Source: Burkholderia sp. HI2500 (GTDB lineage: Bacteria; Pseudomonadota; Gammaproteobacteria; Burkholderiales; Burkholderiaceae). Taken from it: a DNA stretch of 64,000 nucleotides. Numbering within the stretch: the stretch's first letter is position 1; each line of letters starts with the position of its first letter. Under the pieces are notes generated by a model that was not told the DNA's origin, did not search any database, and worked only from the letters and a program-made list of their open reading frames with translations. The translations under genes were made by a program, and so were the position numbers. The stretch lies in assembly GCF_002223055.1 (NCBI RefSeq), contig NZ_NKFL01000006.1, positions 1,922,001 to 1,986,000 of the forward strand. The letters run 5' to 3'. Of the stretch, positions 34,961-44,596 are shown piece by piece.

Positions 34961-35623
34961 TCACCTAGCACAAAAATCAATGTCCGAGCAATTAATCCAT
35001 TTAACCAGTCGACTCCCACCCTTCGTCATAAACTCTATTTTCCAAAACTGCAAATCAGACGAAACCTCTATTAATCTCACGTAGTCACCCTTAACCACGT
35101 AGATGCGACTTGCTTGCACACTTGACGGGCTATCGTACAAAAATGCCCTCCCGACCACGATCTTTCTCTCACCGGAATGACGCGCCGGAAGATCTTCCCT
35201 ACGCAATTCGGCATGAATTGGACCGTAATAATCACCACCCCTCGGTTTCTCAATAACATTCCATAGCAACCGATTATTAATCATCGTTATTTCAGCCACC
35301 CCACCAGATGCCCCAAAAAATGAATAAAATCCTACAATTGCCTTATTTTTACCCCCCGAGATTCGACCGCTGATGTTGAGCTCATTGTCTGGACTACAAT
35401 CGATCCTATTTCCATTCTGAGTGATAAAGCAATATCTGCCACGGACATTTCCCATCCTGTCCTCGTCAATTGTGACAGTGAACGTGGAGTACGGTTTACT
35501 TTGTCCAACGACCACCTCCGTGAATACCCATCGCCCCGAAAAATTCCGATCCGTTGCAAACGCAGAGATAGATACCAGTGCCGAAAGGGCAATTGAAAGC
35601 TGAAGAAGCAACCTTACCCTCAT
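34961..35623 (-). CDS. Predicted periplasmic immunity protein for the adjacent muramidase effector
   Basis: A 220-residue protein with a signal peptide (MRVRLLLQLSIALSALVSISAFA) and a mature part of mainly beta sequence; the C-terminal 60 residues (IYVVKGDYVRLIEVSSD) look like an SH3-type fold. It starts only two bases after the effector stop, so the two are translationally coupled. Periplasmic location fits protection against a peptidoglycan-cleaving toxin. The immunity role is inferred from position, export and composition; no family recognised. Confidence 0.65.
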   Translation of the reverse strand: MRVRLLLQLSIALSALVSISAFATDRNFSGRWVFTEVVVGQSKPYSTFTVTIDEDRMGNVRGRYCFITQNGNRIDCSPDNELNISGRISGGKNKAIVGFYSFFGASGGVAEITMINNRLLWNVIEKPRGGDYYGPIHAELRREDLPARHSGERKIVVGRAFLYDSPSSVQASRIYVVKGDYVRLIEVSSDLQFWKIEFMTKGGSRLVKWINCSDIDFCAR

Positions 35624-35625
35624 AT

Positions 35626-38106
35626 CTAAATCTCCACACCAAGACAATCATTTACTCGATTCAGCCAACCTTTTAAATTCTCAAGCTGAGTCGAGTCATT
35701 GACAGTTAGATTCGTATAGTATTGACGACGAATTTCCGCAATATCCTGCAGCAAAGCATCTTGATCGGAAACATCATTTAGAGCCCCTACGGTTTCCCCT
35801 CCCATTCCGCCGTCTACAGTGACATTTCCGCCATATTTCCCGTTAATCAACTTTTGAATCTGCTTTGCCGCCCCGCCAGACGTAATCGTCCAGTCATACA
35901 CCATCAACGCGACGCGCAAATCCTTAAATTTGCAGAAGCCCTTCGGCTTCCAGTACCTTTTTACATATATTGTCTCGGCCTGCTCATCTGTCAAATTTTT
36001 TAGATTTTCGAGAGTAGGCTCAATGCCCAAATCTTCCATAGCATAGGCTTGCCAAGTGTTCCACGCAATTCCGTGATTGGTCGCCCCGCCCTTGTCATTC
36101 TTTCTATTCGAATACCCACCCTCATGGCGAAGAATAATTGGTGATATTTTTTTAAATTTTTTAGCACAATCACACTCTTCAAAAAAATTTCCAGCGATCG
36201 CGATCGGATTGATGTGGTAAACATTCGTTTCAGGTAAACCCTGAATTTTGGCCTTCACCTCATCCCACCACGCGAGCTTCTCGATCCGCGTCTGTTCTTC
36301 CTCATGCTGCGGCTTCGGGCCCGTCCGCTTTTCCAACTCAACAATCAACTGCTTCCACTTTGACGGATTTGCCCACTCGCTCTCGTGCTTGACGATCAAC
36401 CGCGACGCCGCTTGCATTAACCATGGATATCCTTCCCGTTCGGTCTTCGACAACGTACAAAGTTCGACAGCCGCGCGGCTACCATCGCCTTTCGTAAACA
36501 GTGCGTCGTACACCTTGAGCATCAGCGGGCTAAGCTTCGAACGCGAAGCGAGATCCGGCACATTTGCGCCGCTCGCGTAATCAACCCACGCTTGGGTCTC
36601 CGCAAAGATCGTATGTGCGGGATCATGCGCATCCGAAACACACTGAAAGTCGATCCACTTTTGTGCGAATTCCCGTGTGACCCGCCCCCCTCCTGGGTGG
36701 TTAAAGTCACACACCCAACCCTCGATCGGCTGCCCTAGTTCGTTCACGCCATCAACGTGCCACCAACTCACGGAGAAACCTGGATCGGGATTCGGACGAG
36801 GCTCCGGCACGCGTCGTTTCGAATCACGCGCTAACTCGGCGAGCGAATACACTTGCACGCGGTCGGTTTTTCTCGATTGCGGATCCGCGCCCTGTACAAA
36901 TTTGTTGTCCGCCGCACGCTGATACAGCACCGTGCCCGGCTCAATTCGCAAAATGGTTGGATCGGAAGGGAGCCCTAGCGCTGTCCAGTCTTCCTTGCGC
37001 GGACCGTGTTGGTTGACCCATGTGCGCCCTTGCTCGACGAACGACTCGATGCTGTCGTCGCAAAAGACCTCGATGTGCGCAATTCGAGCACCCGAACTAC
37101 GTTGATTCAACGAATCGTATCGCCCCAGATGCCCGATCAGGTCCCCCGCCTTGATTGGAATGCCAGGGGTGTCGCCAGGCTTGGCCTGTTCCGTTACCAC
37201 CACAACCTGATCGAACAATGTGTCCTCGACCGTCTCCTCGGCGACAGGCCCACCGTTTTCCTGTCCGAGAAAAACCCACCCGCCGATCGCACTCGACGGC
37301 TCGACATATGCCCCCGCTTCCTGCGGATACAGCGACGACCCATAGAGATCCGTCAGCTGCCCCCACGGTTTCCCGTTCTTCATCTCAATCTTCCCGATGC
37401 CGACATTGGCTCCCTCGGGAAGGATGCCAATAGCTACTACACCGTTCGGAGTCTTGCGAACTCGCAGCCCCTGCTGCGTCGGATCGGGAGCCTGACCGCT
37501 TTTGCCCGACACTGACTTATCCTGCGCATACTGTGTCACCAGCCATTGCCGCGGCCAATACGACGGCTTCTCCCGTTTCGGGAAATTGGCGTAGTCCTCC
37601 CAGGACATCAGGTGCATGTACAAGCTGTAGAACGTCAGCTTCGTGTCCCTTGGGAACTCCATCGTATGCCGAACCAACGCGAAGCCCGTGCTGTACGGCG
37701 CCTCGTACGGCGATCCGTTATCGATCGCTGCAATCTTGCTGACTGGATAGGTCTTGTTGGCGCGATACGCGATCAGCACGCCGTCGGCGATACAGCGCAA
37801 TCCTCCGTCGAGGTCCAGCGACTGCCCCGCGCCAGCCTCCGTGACATGAATTCCGCCGTGCCACATCCCGTTGCTGCTCGCGAGATATGTCCCGGACGGC
37901 TCATGCTCGGCCAGCATCCGATAGATGTCGTGCTCATCGGTGAATCGCGTCGAAGCATCGGACCTGCCGTTCCCTTTGCGCAAAAACGGAAATGCAAACG
38001 ACACTTGCTTCAGAGCAGGCTTGGCGGGCGTCGGTGTGGGTGTGGGTGTGGGTTTGCGCGACGCCGGTTGCTTCGGCGTTTTCTTGGGTGCTGATTTGGT
38101 CGCCAT
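35626..38106 (-). CDS. T6SS effector: degenerate M23-like domain, SH3-like insert and GH108 muramidase
   Basis: An 826-residue protein encoded directly behind vgrG. It opens with a Lys/Pro-Thr tail (1-31). Residues 75-350 resemble an M23 metallopeptidase (GMWHGGIHV near 81-88, FYSLYMHL near 160, ARIAHIEVF near 344) with an SH3-like insert at 214-281; the first His of the usual His-X-His pair is Ile, so peptidase activity is doubtful. An unassigned region (440-640) follows. Residues 650-826 are a GH108 lysozyme-like domain, with Glu662 in LRHEGGYSN and GGATNHGIAW. No signal peptide is seen. It is predicted to cut cell-wall glycan in rivals after delivery by VgrG. The GC content falls sharply in the C-terminal 200 codons. 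Confidence 0.82.
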   Translation of the reverse strand: MATKSAPKKTPKQPASRKPTPTPTPTPAKPALKQVSFAFPFLRKGNGRSDASTRFTDEHDIYRMLAEHEPSGTYLASSNGMWHGGIHVTEAGAGQSLDLDGGLRCIADGVLIAYRANKTYPVSKIAAIDNGSPYEAPYSTGFALVRHTMEFPRDTKLTFYSLYMHLMSWEDYANFPKREKPSYWPRQWLVTQYAQDKSVSGKSGQAPDPTQQGLRVRKTPNGVVAIGILPEGANVGIGKIEMKNGKPWGQLTDLYGSSLYPQEAGAYVEPSSAIGGWVFLGQENGGPVAEETVEDTLFDQVVVVTEQAKPGDTPGIPIKAGDLIGHLGRYDSLNQRSSGARIAHIEVFCDDSIESFVEQGRTWVNQHGPRKEDWTALGLPSDPTILRIEPGTVLYQRAADNKFVQGADPQSRKTDRVQVYSLAELARDSKRRVPEPRPNPDPGFSVSWWHVDGVNELGQPIEGWVCDFNHPGGGRVTREFAQKWIDFQCVSDAHDPAHTIFAETQAWVDYASGANVPDLASRSKLSPLMLKVYDALFTKGDGSRAAVELCTLSKTEREGYPWLMQAASRLIVKHESEWANPSKWKQLIVELEKRTGPKPQHEEEQTRIEKLAWWDEVKAKIQGLPETNVYHINPIAIAGNFFEECDCAKKFKKISPIILRHEGGYSNRKNDKGGATNHGIAWNTWQAYAMEDLGIEPTLENLKNLTDEQAETIYVKRYWKPKGFCKFKDLRVALMVYDWTITSGGAAKQIQKLINGKYGGNVTVDGGMGGETVGALNDVSDQDALLQDIAEIRRQYYTNLTVNDSTQLENLKGWLNRVNDCLGVEI

Positions 38107-38114
38107 AATCAGGC

Positions 38115-40454
38115 TTACTCCGAGAATCCGAAATTCAATGTGCTCTTTACGTCATTGAGCGGCGCTGCGGACCACGTCGGGAATTTGAAACTCCCGCCGT
38201 CGGCGTCGTTCACTGTCAGATTGCCTCTCAGCTCGATCTCGCCCGCAGGACTCCCAAGAACGATCTTTCCGCCTGACAGCTTGATATAGGCACCCGAGCC
38301 GTCACCGATCGTGACGCCTTTTCGCCCGGTTATCGTGATTTCACCGTCCGACGAACTCATCTGCATGTCCCGCATCGCCATCAGTTCCATGCCGTCGCCT
38401 TGCGCCTGAATCTGGACCTTGCCCTTTGCTGCGAAGAGTCGAATCCCGAGCTTCGCCGCAAGGAACGAAATCGCCTCACCGGCCGCCACCGTGATTCGCT
38501 TCATTACGCCGAGATCGAATCCGTCGCCCGCTGTGACGAACATCTGCCTGCGTGCAGCGACCTGAACGTGCTGCCCACTTGCGATGCCAACACCTTCGGG
38601 TGCACTCGCAACAATGACGGGCTTCTGGAGACGGCTTAGCTTCTTCTCGATGAGCTCACGTTGCTGGTTGGCCTCGGCTTGTAGTGCCTTTGCAACGCTC
38701 GCGGCATCATTGAGCGAACGCAGAATTTCTTCAGCCTGCGCGAACGTTGCATCCGCGTCTTGCATCGCAAGCTGCTCGCCGGCCCCACCTGGTTGTGCCT
38801 CGGCCGATACGAGCACGCCGTCTGCTGCCCGAATCGACGCGTGTCCATCGGTAGCGAGTTCGGCCCCCTTTCCGCGCGCCTTACGATCGGTGTCCACCAT
38901 GAACCCCAGATTCAACTGGCTTGCCCGGAACGGCGTTATCAGGTGGACATGCTCGTTGCCCTCCTTATCCTCCATCCGCAACTCATTCTGCGCAGCCGTC
39001 CGAATAAGGTTCCGCGTATGGTTCAGGTTGTTGACCAGATCCGGATGCACGCTGTCATGCATCGCCCCGATGATCACCGGCCGGTTCGGATCGCCATCCG
39101 TATGGACGATCGCCACCTCCGCCCCATCGATCAACGGAAAGTGATGCCCGTAGTTGTCACCGCTATAGGGCTTCGCAAACCGCACCGGCCGGCTCGTCCC
39201 ACCCGGGCTCCATTCATCGAGATCGAACGGCAGCTTGATCACGTACCAGCCCTGTTCGGTCAGATACGCATACTTGTAATTGCCCGGCGACGTAATCCGC
39301 GCCGGCAAAATCCCGTCGACCACCGGCCGCGAAACCGAAGCCAGCGACGTGCGCCATACCCGATCCGACGGAATCCCCTCGAACGCCACCCAGTACGCCT
39401 CGTTCCGCCCGCCGTGCGACTCGACCGACGTGACGAACACCCCGTGCTTCGCGTCGGCCGGCTTCGGCTCGACCCGCATCACCTCGCCGGCTTCGAGCCA
39501 GAACGGATTGCCCGTCCCCTTGAACGCAATCTGATCGGCCAGATACGCTTCATGTCTCAACCGAGCAACCCGCTTCCCCTCTTCGGGCGTCTCGTAATGC
39601 TCGCCCCAGCGGTAATCGACGGCATTCGTTGTCTTGTCGTCGCGCGCCGTGTTTTCCTCGACCAGCAGCGATACCCCGGCCTGCCGATGGTTGTAGTCAT
39701 GCAGCCGCACGGCCTCCGGCACACGCTTCATCTCTCGCCCGAGCGTCTTGATCGCATCGGCGCCGACACTTTCGAGCCCCGAGTCACGCCGATACGGCAC
39801 CGTGCGCTGCTTGCGCGCATACGCATCTAGATCGTCGCCGAACACGACCACCGCGCGATCCTTCTTCTGCTCCCAGCGAAACCAGATCCCCGCTTCTGCA
39901 CAAATCCGCTGAATGAAGGCAAACGTCGTCTCGTGATATTGCGTCACGTATTCACGACGCTTGTACTGCCCGCGCAACTGGAACTGGAAATCGACACCCG
40001 CGCGATACCCGTAGTGCCGCAGCGTGTCGGTCACGATCTCCTCGACAGACTGCTTCTGAAACAGCCGGCTGGTCACGCCACGATCGAGATCCGCCAGCGT
40101 CGGTTCCAGCACGACCCGGTAGCGCGTTTCGTCCGCCGACGTCTCGAGCTCGTCGAACTGCGTGATGACGCCATGCACCGTATACGCCGCCGGCTTTGCA
40201 CTGAACTGCGCAGCGTTCTCCCCGAACATCTTCCGCAGGTAATCCATGTCCGGATCGACCGGATCGGCAACGAACTTCGCCGGCCGACCCAGCACCTGGT
40301 CCATCGGAATTCCCGCCATCGGGCTTGTGAATTCGATCTCGTACCGATAAAGCTGGCTCACCCGATCAAGCCCGGTGAACTTCAGGATCGAGAATGGCGC
40401 CGGATGCGGCGACAGCTTCAATTCATAAGCCTGCGTAGGCAAAATCATCGACAT
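38115..40454 (-). CDS. vgrG: T6SS spike protein VgrG
   Basis: A 779-residue VgrG. The gp27-like head begins with a YELKLSPHP region and includes LGRPAKFVADPVDPD and AGIWFRWEQ. The gp5-like OB fold lies around PVRFAKPYSGDNYGHHFPLIDGAEVAI, and the C-terminal beta-prism has the DUF2345-type extension (DGEITITGRKGVTIGDG). No enzymatic tail is attached. It forms the puncturing spike and probably carries the effector encoded eight bases downstream. GAGAG precedes the chosen start; it lies 79 bases after tssC. Confidence 0.93.
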   Translation of the reverse strand: MSMILPTQAYELKLSPHPAPFSILKFTGLDRVSQLYRYEIEFTSPMAGIPMDQVLGRPAKFVADPVDPDMDYLRKMFGENAAQFSAKPAAYTVHGVITQFDELETSADETRYRVVLEPTLADLDRGVTSRLFQKQSVEEIVTDTLRHYGYRAGVDFQFQLRGQYKRREYVTQYHETTFAFIQRICAEAGIWFRWEQKKDRAVVVFGDDLDAYARKQRTVPYRRDSGLESVGADAIKTLGREMKRVPEAVRLHDYNHRQAGVSLLVEENTARDDKTTNAVDYRWGEHYETPEEGKRVARLRHEAYLADQIAFKGTGNPFWLEAGEVMRVEPKPADAKHGVFVTSVESHGGRNEAYWVAFEGIPSDRVWRTSLASVSRPVVDGILPARITSPGNYKYAYLTEQGWYVIKLPFDLDEWSPGGTSRPVRFAKPYSGDNYGHHFPLIDGAEVAIVHTDGDPNRPVIIGAMHDSVHPDLVNNLNHTRNLIRTAAQNELRMEDKEGNEHVHLITPFRASQLNLGFMVDTDRKARGKGAELATDGHASIRAADGVLVSAEAQPGGAGEQLAMQDADATFAQAEEILRSLNDAASVAKALQAEANQQRELIEKKLSRLQKPVIVASAPEGVGIASGQHVQVAARRQMFVTAGDGFDLGVMKRITVAAGEAISFLAAKLGIRLFAAKGKVQIQAQGDGMELMAMRDMQMSSSDGEITITGRKGVTIGDGSGAYIKLSGGKIVLGSPAGEIELRGNLTVNDADGGSFKFPTWSAAPLNDVKSTLNFGFSE

Positions 40455-40533
40455 CGACTCTCTCGGTTGCGCAACCACACGACACCGCCGGGGCAACCAT
40501 CGTCACCCCGGCGGCTCACGATCAAACGTCAGA

Positions 40534-42084
40534 TCAGTTCTTGGCCTTCGGCATCTGCGACACGAGCGACAGCCCGATATCCATCCCTTCGACCTGGAAG
40601 TGCGGGACGATGAACAGCTTGATCCGGAAGAAGCCCGGGTTGTCCTCGATATCCTCGACCGTGACCTTCGCCTCGCGCAGCGGATGCGACGCCTGCAACT
40701 CGTCGCCCGGATCCTTCATCTCGGTCACGAGCCCCTTGATCCAGTTGTTCAGCTCGAGTTCGAGCAGACGACGATCCTTGGTCGTGCCGATGTTCTCGCG
40801 CTGGATCAGCTTCAGGTAGTGCGCGATGCGCGACAGCAGGAAGATGTACGGCAGCCGTGCATTGATGCGGCTGTTCGCGGTCGCTTCCTTGGTCTCGTAC
40901 AACGCAGGCTTCTGCGCCGAGTTCGCGGAGAAGAAGCACGCAAAGTCGTGGTTCTTGTAGAACGACAACGGAATGAAACCGAGATTCGCGAACTCGAACT
41001 CGCGCGTTTCCGGGATCAGCACCTCGGTCGGGATCTTCGGCTGGTAGCCGGTGCCGAGGTCGTACAGGTGGACCGGCAGATCCTCGACCTTGCCGCCCGC
41101 CTGCGGCCCGCGGATCTGCACGCCCCAGCCGTTGCTCACGAAGCTGCGCACCATGTTCGCCGCGAACGCGAACGACGCATTCATCCACAGGTACTTGTCG
41201 TGATCGGGGCCCTTGACGGCCTCCTCGTAATTGAACGCCCGCACCGGTGCCGTGTCCTTGCCGTACGGCAGACGGCCGAGCACGCGCGGCATCGTCAGGC
41301 CCACGTAACGGGCGTCGTCGGTATCGCGGAAGCTCTTCCACTTGATGTATTCGGCGCGATCGAAGTAGTTGCCGATGTCCTGGATCGCCGCGACTTCCTC
41401 CATCGACTGCTTGCCGAAGAACGCCGGACCGACCGAGCCGATGAACGGCATGTGCGCCGCGGCCGCCACCTTCGAAATGTTGCGCAGCAGTGCGACGTCC
41501 ATCGGCGAATTCGCGAACTCGAAGTCGCTGATCATCGCGCTGATCGGCTGGCCCCCCGGCGTGTCGTATTCCTCGATGTACGTCAGGCGGTACAAGCCGC
41601 TCTGGATGAGTTCCGGCGTATCCTCGAAGTCGCGCTGCAGCGCATCCTTCGATACGTCCAGCACTTCGATGCGCGCGTTCTTGCGGAAATCGGTACGGCT
41701 CACGAGCATCTTCAGGCCGCGCCAGCGCGCTTCGAGCGCCTGGAATTCCGACGTATGCATCACGGCGTCGAGCTGGCGGCCGATCTGCCGGTCGATCTGG
41801 CCGATATGGAAGTCGAGCAGCGATTTGTCGAGGCGGTCCACCGGCTGGCTCGCCTTTGCGACGAGTTCGAGGAACGCGCCCATGCCGCGTGCGATCCGTT
41901 CGTCGGCCGATGCCTCGGACAGCATGTCGTTGTCGCGGAACGCCTCGAGCGGTCGCGCTTCACTGATCGGTTTCAGGTTGATCTTGCTGCACAGCGACGC
42001 ATAGACGCTGTCGATATCCCCGTGCGGGGCGTCCAGCACGACGGTCTCGGTCGCGCCGCTCTGCTGGGTTTCAGTGGGTTTCAT
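40534..42084 (-). CDS. tssC: T6SS sheath large subunit TssC (VipB)
   Basis: A 516-residue sheath protein. Family blocks include DFHIGQIDRQIGRQLDAVMH, ARWRGLKMLVSRTDF, ISDFEFANSPMDVALL, GLTMPRVLGRLPYG and the C-terminal VEDIEDNPGFFRIKLF. It assembles with TssB into the contractile sheath that ClpV disassembles. The start at 42084 avoids the longer frame that overlaps tssB. It is 73 bases from tssB. Confidence 0.95.
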   Translation of the reverse strand: MKPTETQQSGATETVVLDAPHGDIDSVYASLCSKINLKPISEARPLEAFRDNDMLSEASADERIARGMGAFLELVAKASQPVDRLDKSLLDFHIGQIDRQIGRQLDAVMHTSEFQALEARWRGLKMLVSRTDFRKNARIEVLDVSKDALQRDFEDTPELIQSGLYRLTYIEEYDTPGGQPISAMISDFEFANSPMDVALLRNISKVAAAAHMPFIGSVGPAFFGKQSMEEVAAIQDIGNYFDRAEYIKWKSFRDTDDARYVGLTMPRVLGRLPYGKDTAPVRAFNYEEAVKGPDHDKYLWMNASFAFAANMVRSFVSNGWGVQIRGPQAGGKVEDLPVHLYDLGTGYQPKIPTEVLIPETREFEFANLGFIPLSFYKNHDFACFFSANSAQKPALYETKEATANSRINARLPYIFLLSRIAHYLKLIQRENIGTTKDRRLLELELNNWIKGLVTEMKDPGDELQASHPLREAKVTVEDIEDNPGFFRIKLFIVPHFQVEGMDIGLSLVSQMPKAKN

Positions 42085-42157
42085 CTCGGGTCCTGTCTGC
42101 GATCGAATCGCTACGATGTTGCGGAATGCGCTGAACGCGCGTTTTGCCCAGCGGCGT

Positions 42158-42670
42158 TCACGCATGCCCTTCCGGCTGCGTCGCGGCGGTCGCGATCTGC
42201 GCGAGCTCGCCGCGCAGCTTCGCGGACAGGCGATCGTCCTTCAGCACCTTCTCGAACTCGCGGCGGAACATGCCGTTGTCGAGCAGATTCGATTTCAGGT
42301 CGCGCAGCAGATTGCGCATCGCGAGAAGCGCCTGGAGTTCGGGAATCTGGCGCGCCACCTGCTCGGGCTCGAAATCCTTGATCGACCGGAACGACAGGTT
42401 GACGGGCAGTTCCGAACCGTCGCCGGCCAGCGTGTTGTCCGCGGCGATCTTGAGATCCGGCGCGTAGTCGGCCAGCACCGCATCGAAGTTGTTCTTGTCG
42501 ATGTTTACCTTCTTGCGCTCGGCCAGCGGCGCCTGTTCGCGCCCGGCGCTGAAGTCGCCCGCCACCAGCAGCTTCAGGGGCAGCTCGACCTTCTTCTGCG
42601 CCCCGCCCGTATGCAGATCGAGGGTGATCGACACCCGGCTCTTCGGGATCTCTCGCTGAAAGCTATCCAA
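42158..42670 (-). CDS. tssB: T6SS sheath small subunit TssB (VipA)
   Basis: A 170-residue sheath subunit with the typical start FQREIPKSRVSITLDLHTGGAQ-like and ELPLKLLVAGDFS, then LSFRSIKDFEPEQVA and a Leu-rich helix binding TssC. The first codon is TTG, preceded by an AAGGAGA ribosome site, and this gives the standard family N-terminus. It is the first gene of the minus-strand T6SS operon, facing the AT-rich divergent control region. Confidence 0.93.
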   Translation of the reverse strand: MDSFQREIPKSRVSITLDLHTGGAQKKVELPLKLLVAGDFSAGREQAPLAERKKVNIDKNNFDAVLADYAPDLKIAADNTLAGDGSELPVNLSFRSIKDFEPEQVARQIPELQALLAMRNLLRDLKSNLLDNGMFRREFEKVLKDDRLSAKLRGELAQIATAATQPEGHA

Positions 42671-43225
42671 TTCGTTCTCCTTATCTCAGGAAGCTTGAAG
42701 ACTCCGCGACACGCACCCACGACCACGGATGCTCCGTCGTCCGCATCGCCCATGCCGAACCCCGCAACGTGCATCGACGGACGACCGAGTCGGATATTCG
42801 CGGCCCGATATCCGACTCAGGCGGCAGAAAATATCACGGCCTTTATCAACGAGTAAACCCGAAACATAAAAAATCTGAAATTAACGACGCGGCAATTTTT
42901 CGAGCATAAGACTTGTCCTACTTTCACGCGATCTCTCGACGCACGCTACGGCGCCATGACGCCACCCGCAAACGATATCAAAATAATCCTTAAATTCATC
43001 CTATCTATATGATTTTTATGCGATAAATTTCACACAAAGGCTAGGCATAATCTTAATAAAAAAACTGCACCTCATGATTCGACACATGAAAACCAAACCC
43101 ACCGAATCAATCTCACAATAAATACCCATTTATCTCAAATTAATCGACACGATTTTCAACAAATTCGAATAAACCGGGGTATACGAAATCGCAAAACGAT
43201 GTATAGAATCGGCGCCTCATAATTC
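42671..43225. promoter_or_regulatory. AT-rich divergent control region of the two T6SS operons
   Basis: These 555 bases separate tssB (minus) from tssK (plus) and hold no gene. From about 42840 onward the sequence is far richer in A+T than the flanking genes. A TATAGAAT at 43202-43209 could be the -10 of tssK, leaving a very short leader without a ribosome site. I did not find a -24/-12 (sigma-54) promoter. The composition suits silencing by an H-NS-like protein, which is inference. Confidence 0.5.
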
Positions 43226-44596
43226 ATGGATCATTACAACCACACCATGCGGATCGACAAACCGCTCTGGCATGAAGGGCTGATTCTTACGCAGCAGCAT
43301 TTCCAGCAGCAGGAACGCTGGAACGGGTTCGCGCTGCAACAACTGGCTTCGGCGATTGCCGTTGAGCCGTGGGGGACGCTGAACGTCGACGTCGACGAAG
43401 AGGCTCTTGCCGCCGGTCGCCTGAAGCTCACCCGGCTGCAATTGCGCTTCCCCGACGGCACGCCGATCGACACGACCGTCGCCGATGCGTTGCCGCCCGC
43501 GCGCGACCTGACCAGCGAAATTCCTGTCGATGCCCAGACCATCGACGTGCTGGCCGCGCTCGCGCTGCCCGATGCGAACGGCAACAACTGCCGCTTCGAC
43601 GAAACGGCGCTGGCCCGCCCGCGGCGCGCGTATCGCGAATTCGTCAAGGTGACAGACCTGAACGGCGCAAGCGAAACCGAAATCGCCGCCGAGCGCCACG
43701 CCGTCCGGTTGCTGTTCGGCTTCGAGTCGCACGCGGACGACACGGCATGCGCTATCGCACGACTGATACGGACGACAAGCGGACAGTTCCAGGTCGATCG
43801 CCGATATGTCCCGCCTTGCCTGACGTTATCCGGTCACGCGCTGCATATCGAGCGCGTCCAACGGATCGCCGATATCCTCGCCGCCAAAAGCTCGATCCTC
43901 GGTGCGCGCCGCAGCGAGCGCATCGAGCAGGTGGCCGAATACGGCGTCGCCGACGTCCAGCTTTTCTGGCTCCTGAACTGCATTCATCAGGCCTGGCCGC
44001 AACTGCGCTTCCTGGCGTCGCACCCGGGGCAGCCGACCGATCGCCTGTACCAGGTACTCACCCAGTTGGCCGGCTCGCTGACCACGTTCTCGACGCGCGT
44101 CTCGCTGACCGATATTCCCCCTTACGATCATGCGAGCTCCCATGACGTGTTCACGACGCTCGAATCGCTGATTCGCGATCTGCTCGACGCGATCATCCCG
44201 TCACGGGTCGTCTCGATCGGGCTCTCGCATACGACGCCGACCACCTGGGTCGGCCAGTTCCGCGACGAACGCATCGTCGAAGGGGCCGCGGACTGGTATC
44301 TGTCCGTCAACGCCGCACTGCCGGCATTCGAGCTCGTCGAACAGCTCCCGCGCCTGTGCAAGATCGGCGCACCGGACGACGTCGAACATATCGTCAATTC
44401 CGCCGTTGCGGGAATTCCGCTCAAGGCTGTGCAGCGGGTGCCCGGTGCCATTCCGGTCCGGCTGGACAACCACTATTTCGCGCTCGATGCGCGCGACACC
44501 GCGCATGCGAGGATGCTCGCCGCACGCGCCTGCCAGATCTATCTGCCGGCGTCGGTTCACGACGCGTCGATCGAACTCTATGCGGTGCTGCGCTGA
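43226..44596 (+). CDS. tssK: T6SS baseplate-membrane connector TssK
   Basis: A 456-residue TssK. The family signature is clear at the start: KPLWHEGLILTQQHFQQQERW, followed by GTLNVDVDEEAL and LRFPDGTPIDT. TssK trimers link the baseplate wedges to the TssLM membrane complex. It starts the plus-strand operon and its stop overlaps the tssL start by one base (TGATG). A second in-frame ATG seven codons downstream (MRIDKPLW) is a plausible alternative start. Confidence 0.92.
   Translation: MDHYNHTMRIDKPLWHEGLILTQQHFQQQERWNGFALQQLASAIAVEPWGTLNVDVDEEALAAGRLKLTRLQLRFPDGTPIDTTVADALPPARDLTSEIPVDAQTIDVLAALALPDANGNNCRFDETALARPRRAYREFVKVTDLNGASETEIAAERHAVRLLFGFESHADDTACAIARLIRTTSGQFQVDRRYVPPCLTLSGHALHIERVQRIADILAAKSSILGARRSERIEQVAEYGVADVQLFWLLNCIHQAWPQLRFLASHPGQPTDRLYQVLTQLAGSLTTFSTRVSLTDIPPYDHASSHDVFTTLESLIRDLLDAIIPSRVVSIGLSHTTPTTWVGQFRDERIVEGAADWYLSVNAALPAFELVEQLPRLCKIGAPDDVEHIVNSAVAGIPLKAVQRVPGAIPVRLDNHYFALDARDTAHARMLAARACQIYLPASVHDASIELYAVLR

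Noticed and set aside
34851..35084. 77-codon plus-strand frame opposite the end of the immunity gene
   Set aside because: Thr/Ser/His-rich translation of AT-rich DNA, no ribosome site, and it overlaps the immunity gene antisense.
38033..38053. Short GGTGTG-type repeat at the 5' end of the effector gene
   Set aside because: Only about three and a half copies, encoding a Pro-Thr linker; too short to propose as a variation device.
42671..43225. Sigma-54 promoter for the T6SS operons
   Set aside because: I looked for a TGGCAC-N5-TTGC-like element on both strands and found no acceptable match.
43217..43743. Two long minus-strand frames within tssK
   Set aside because: Both are antisense to the clear TssK signature and would overlap each other in different frames.
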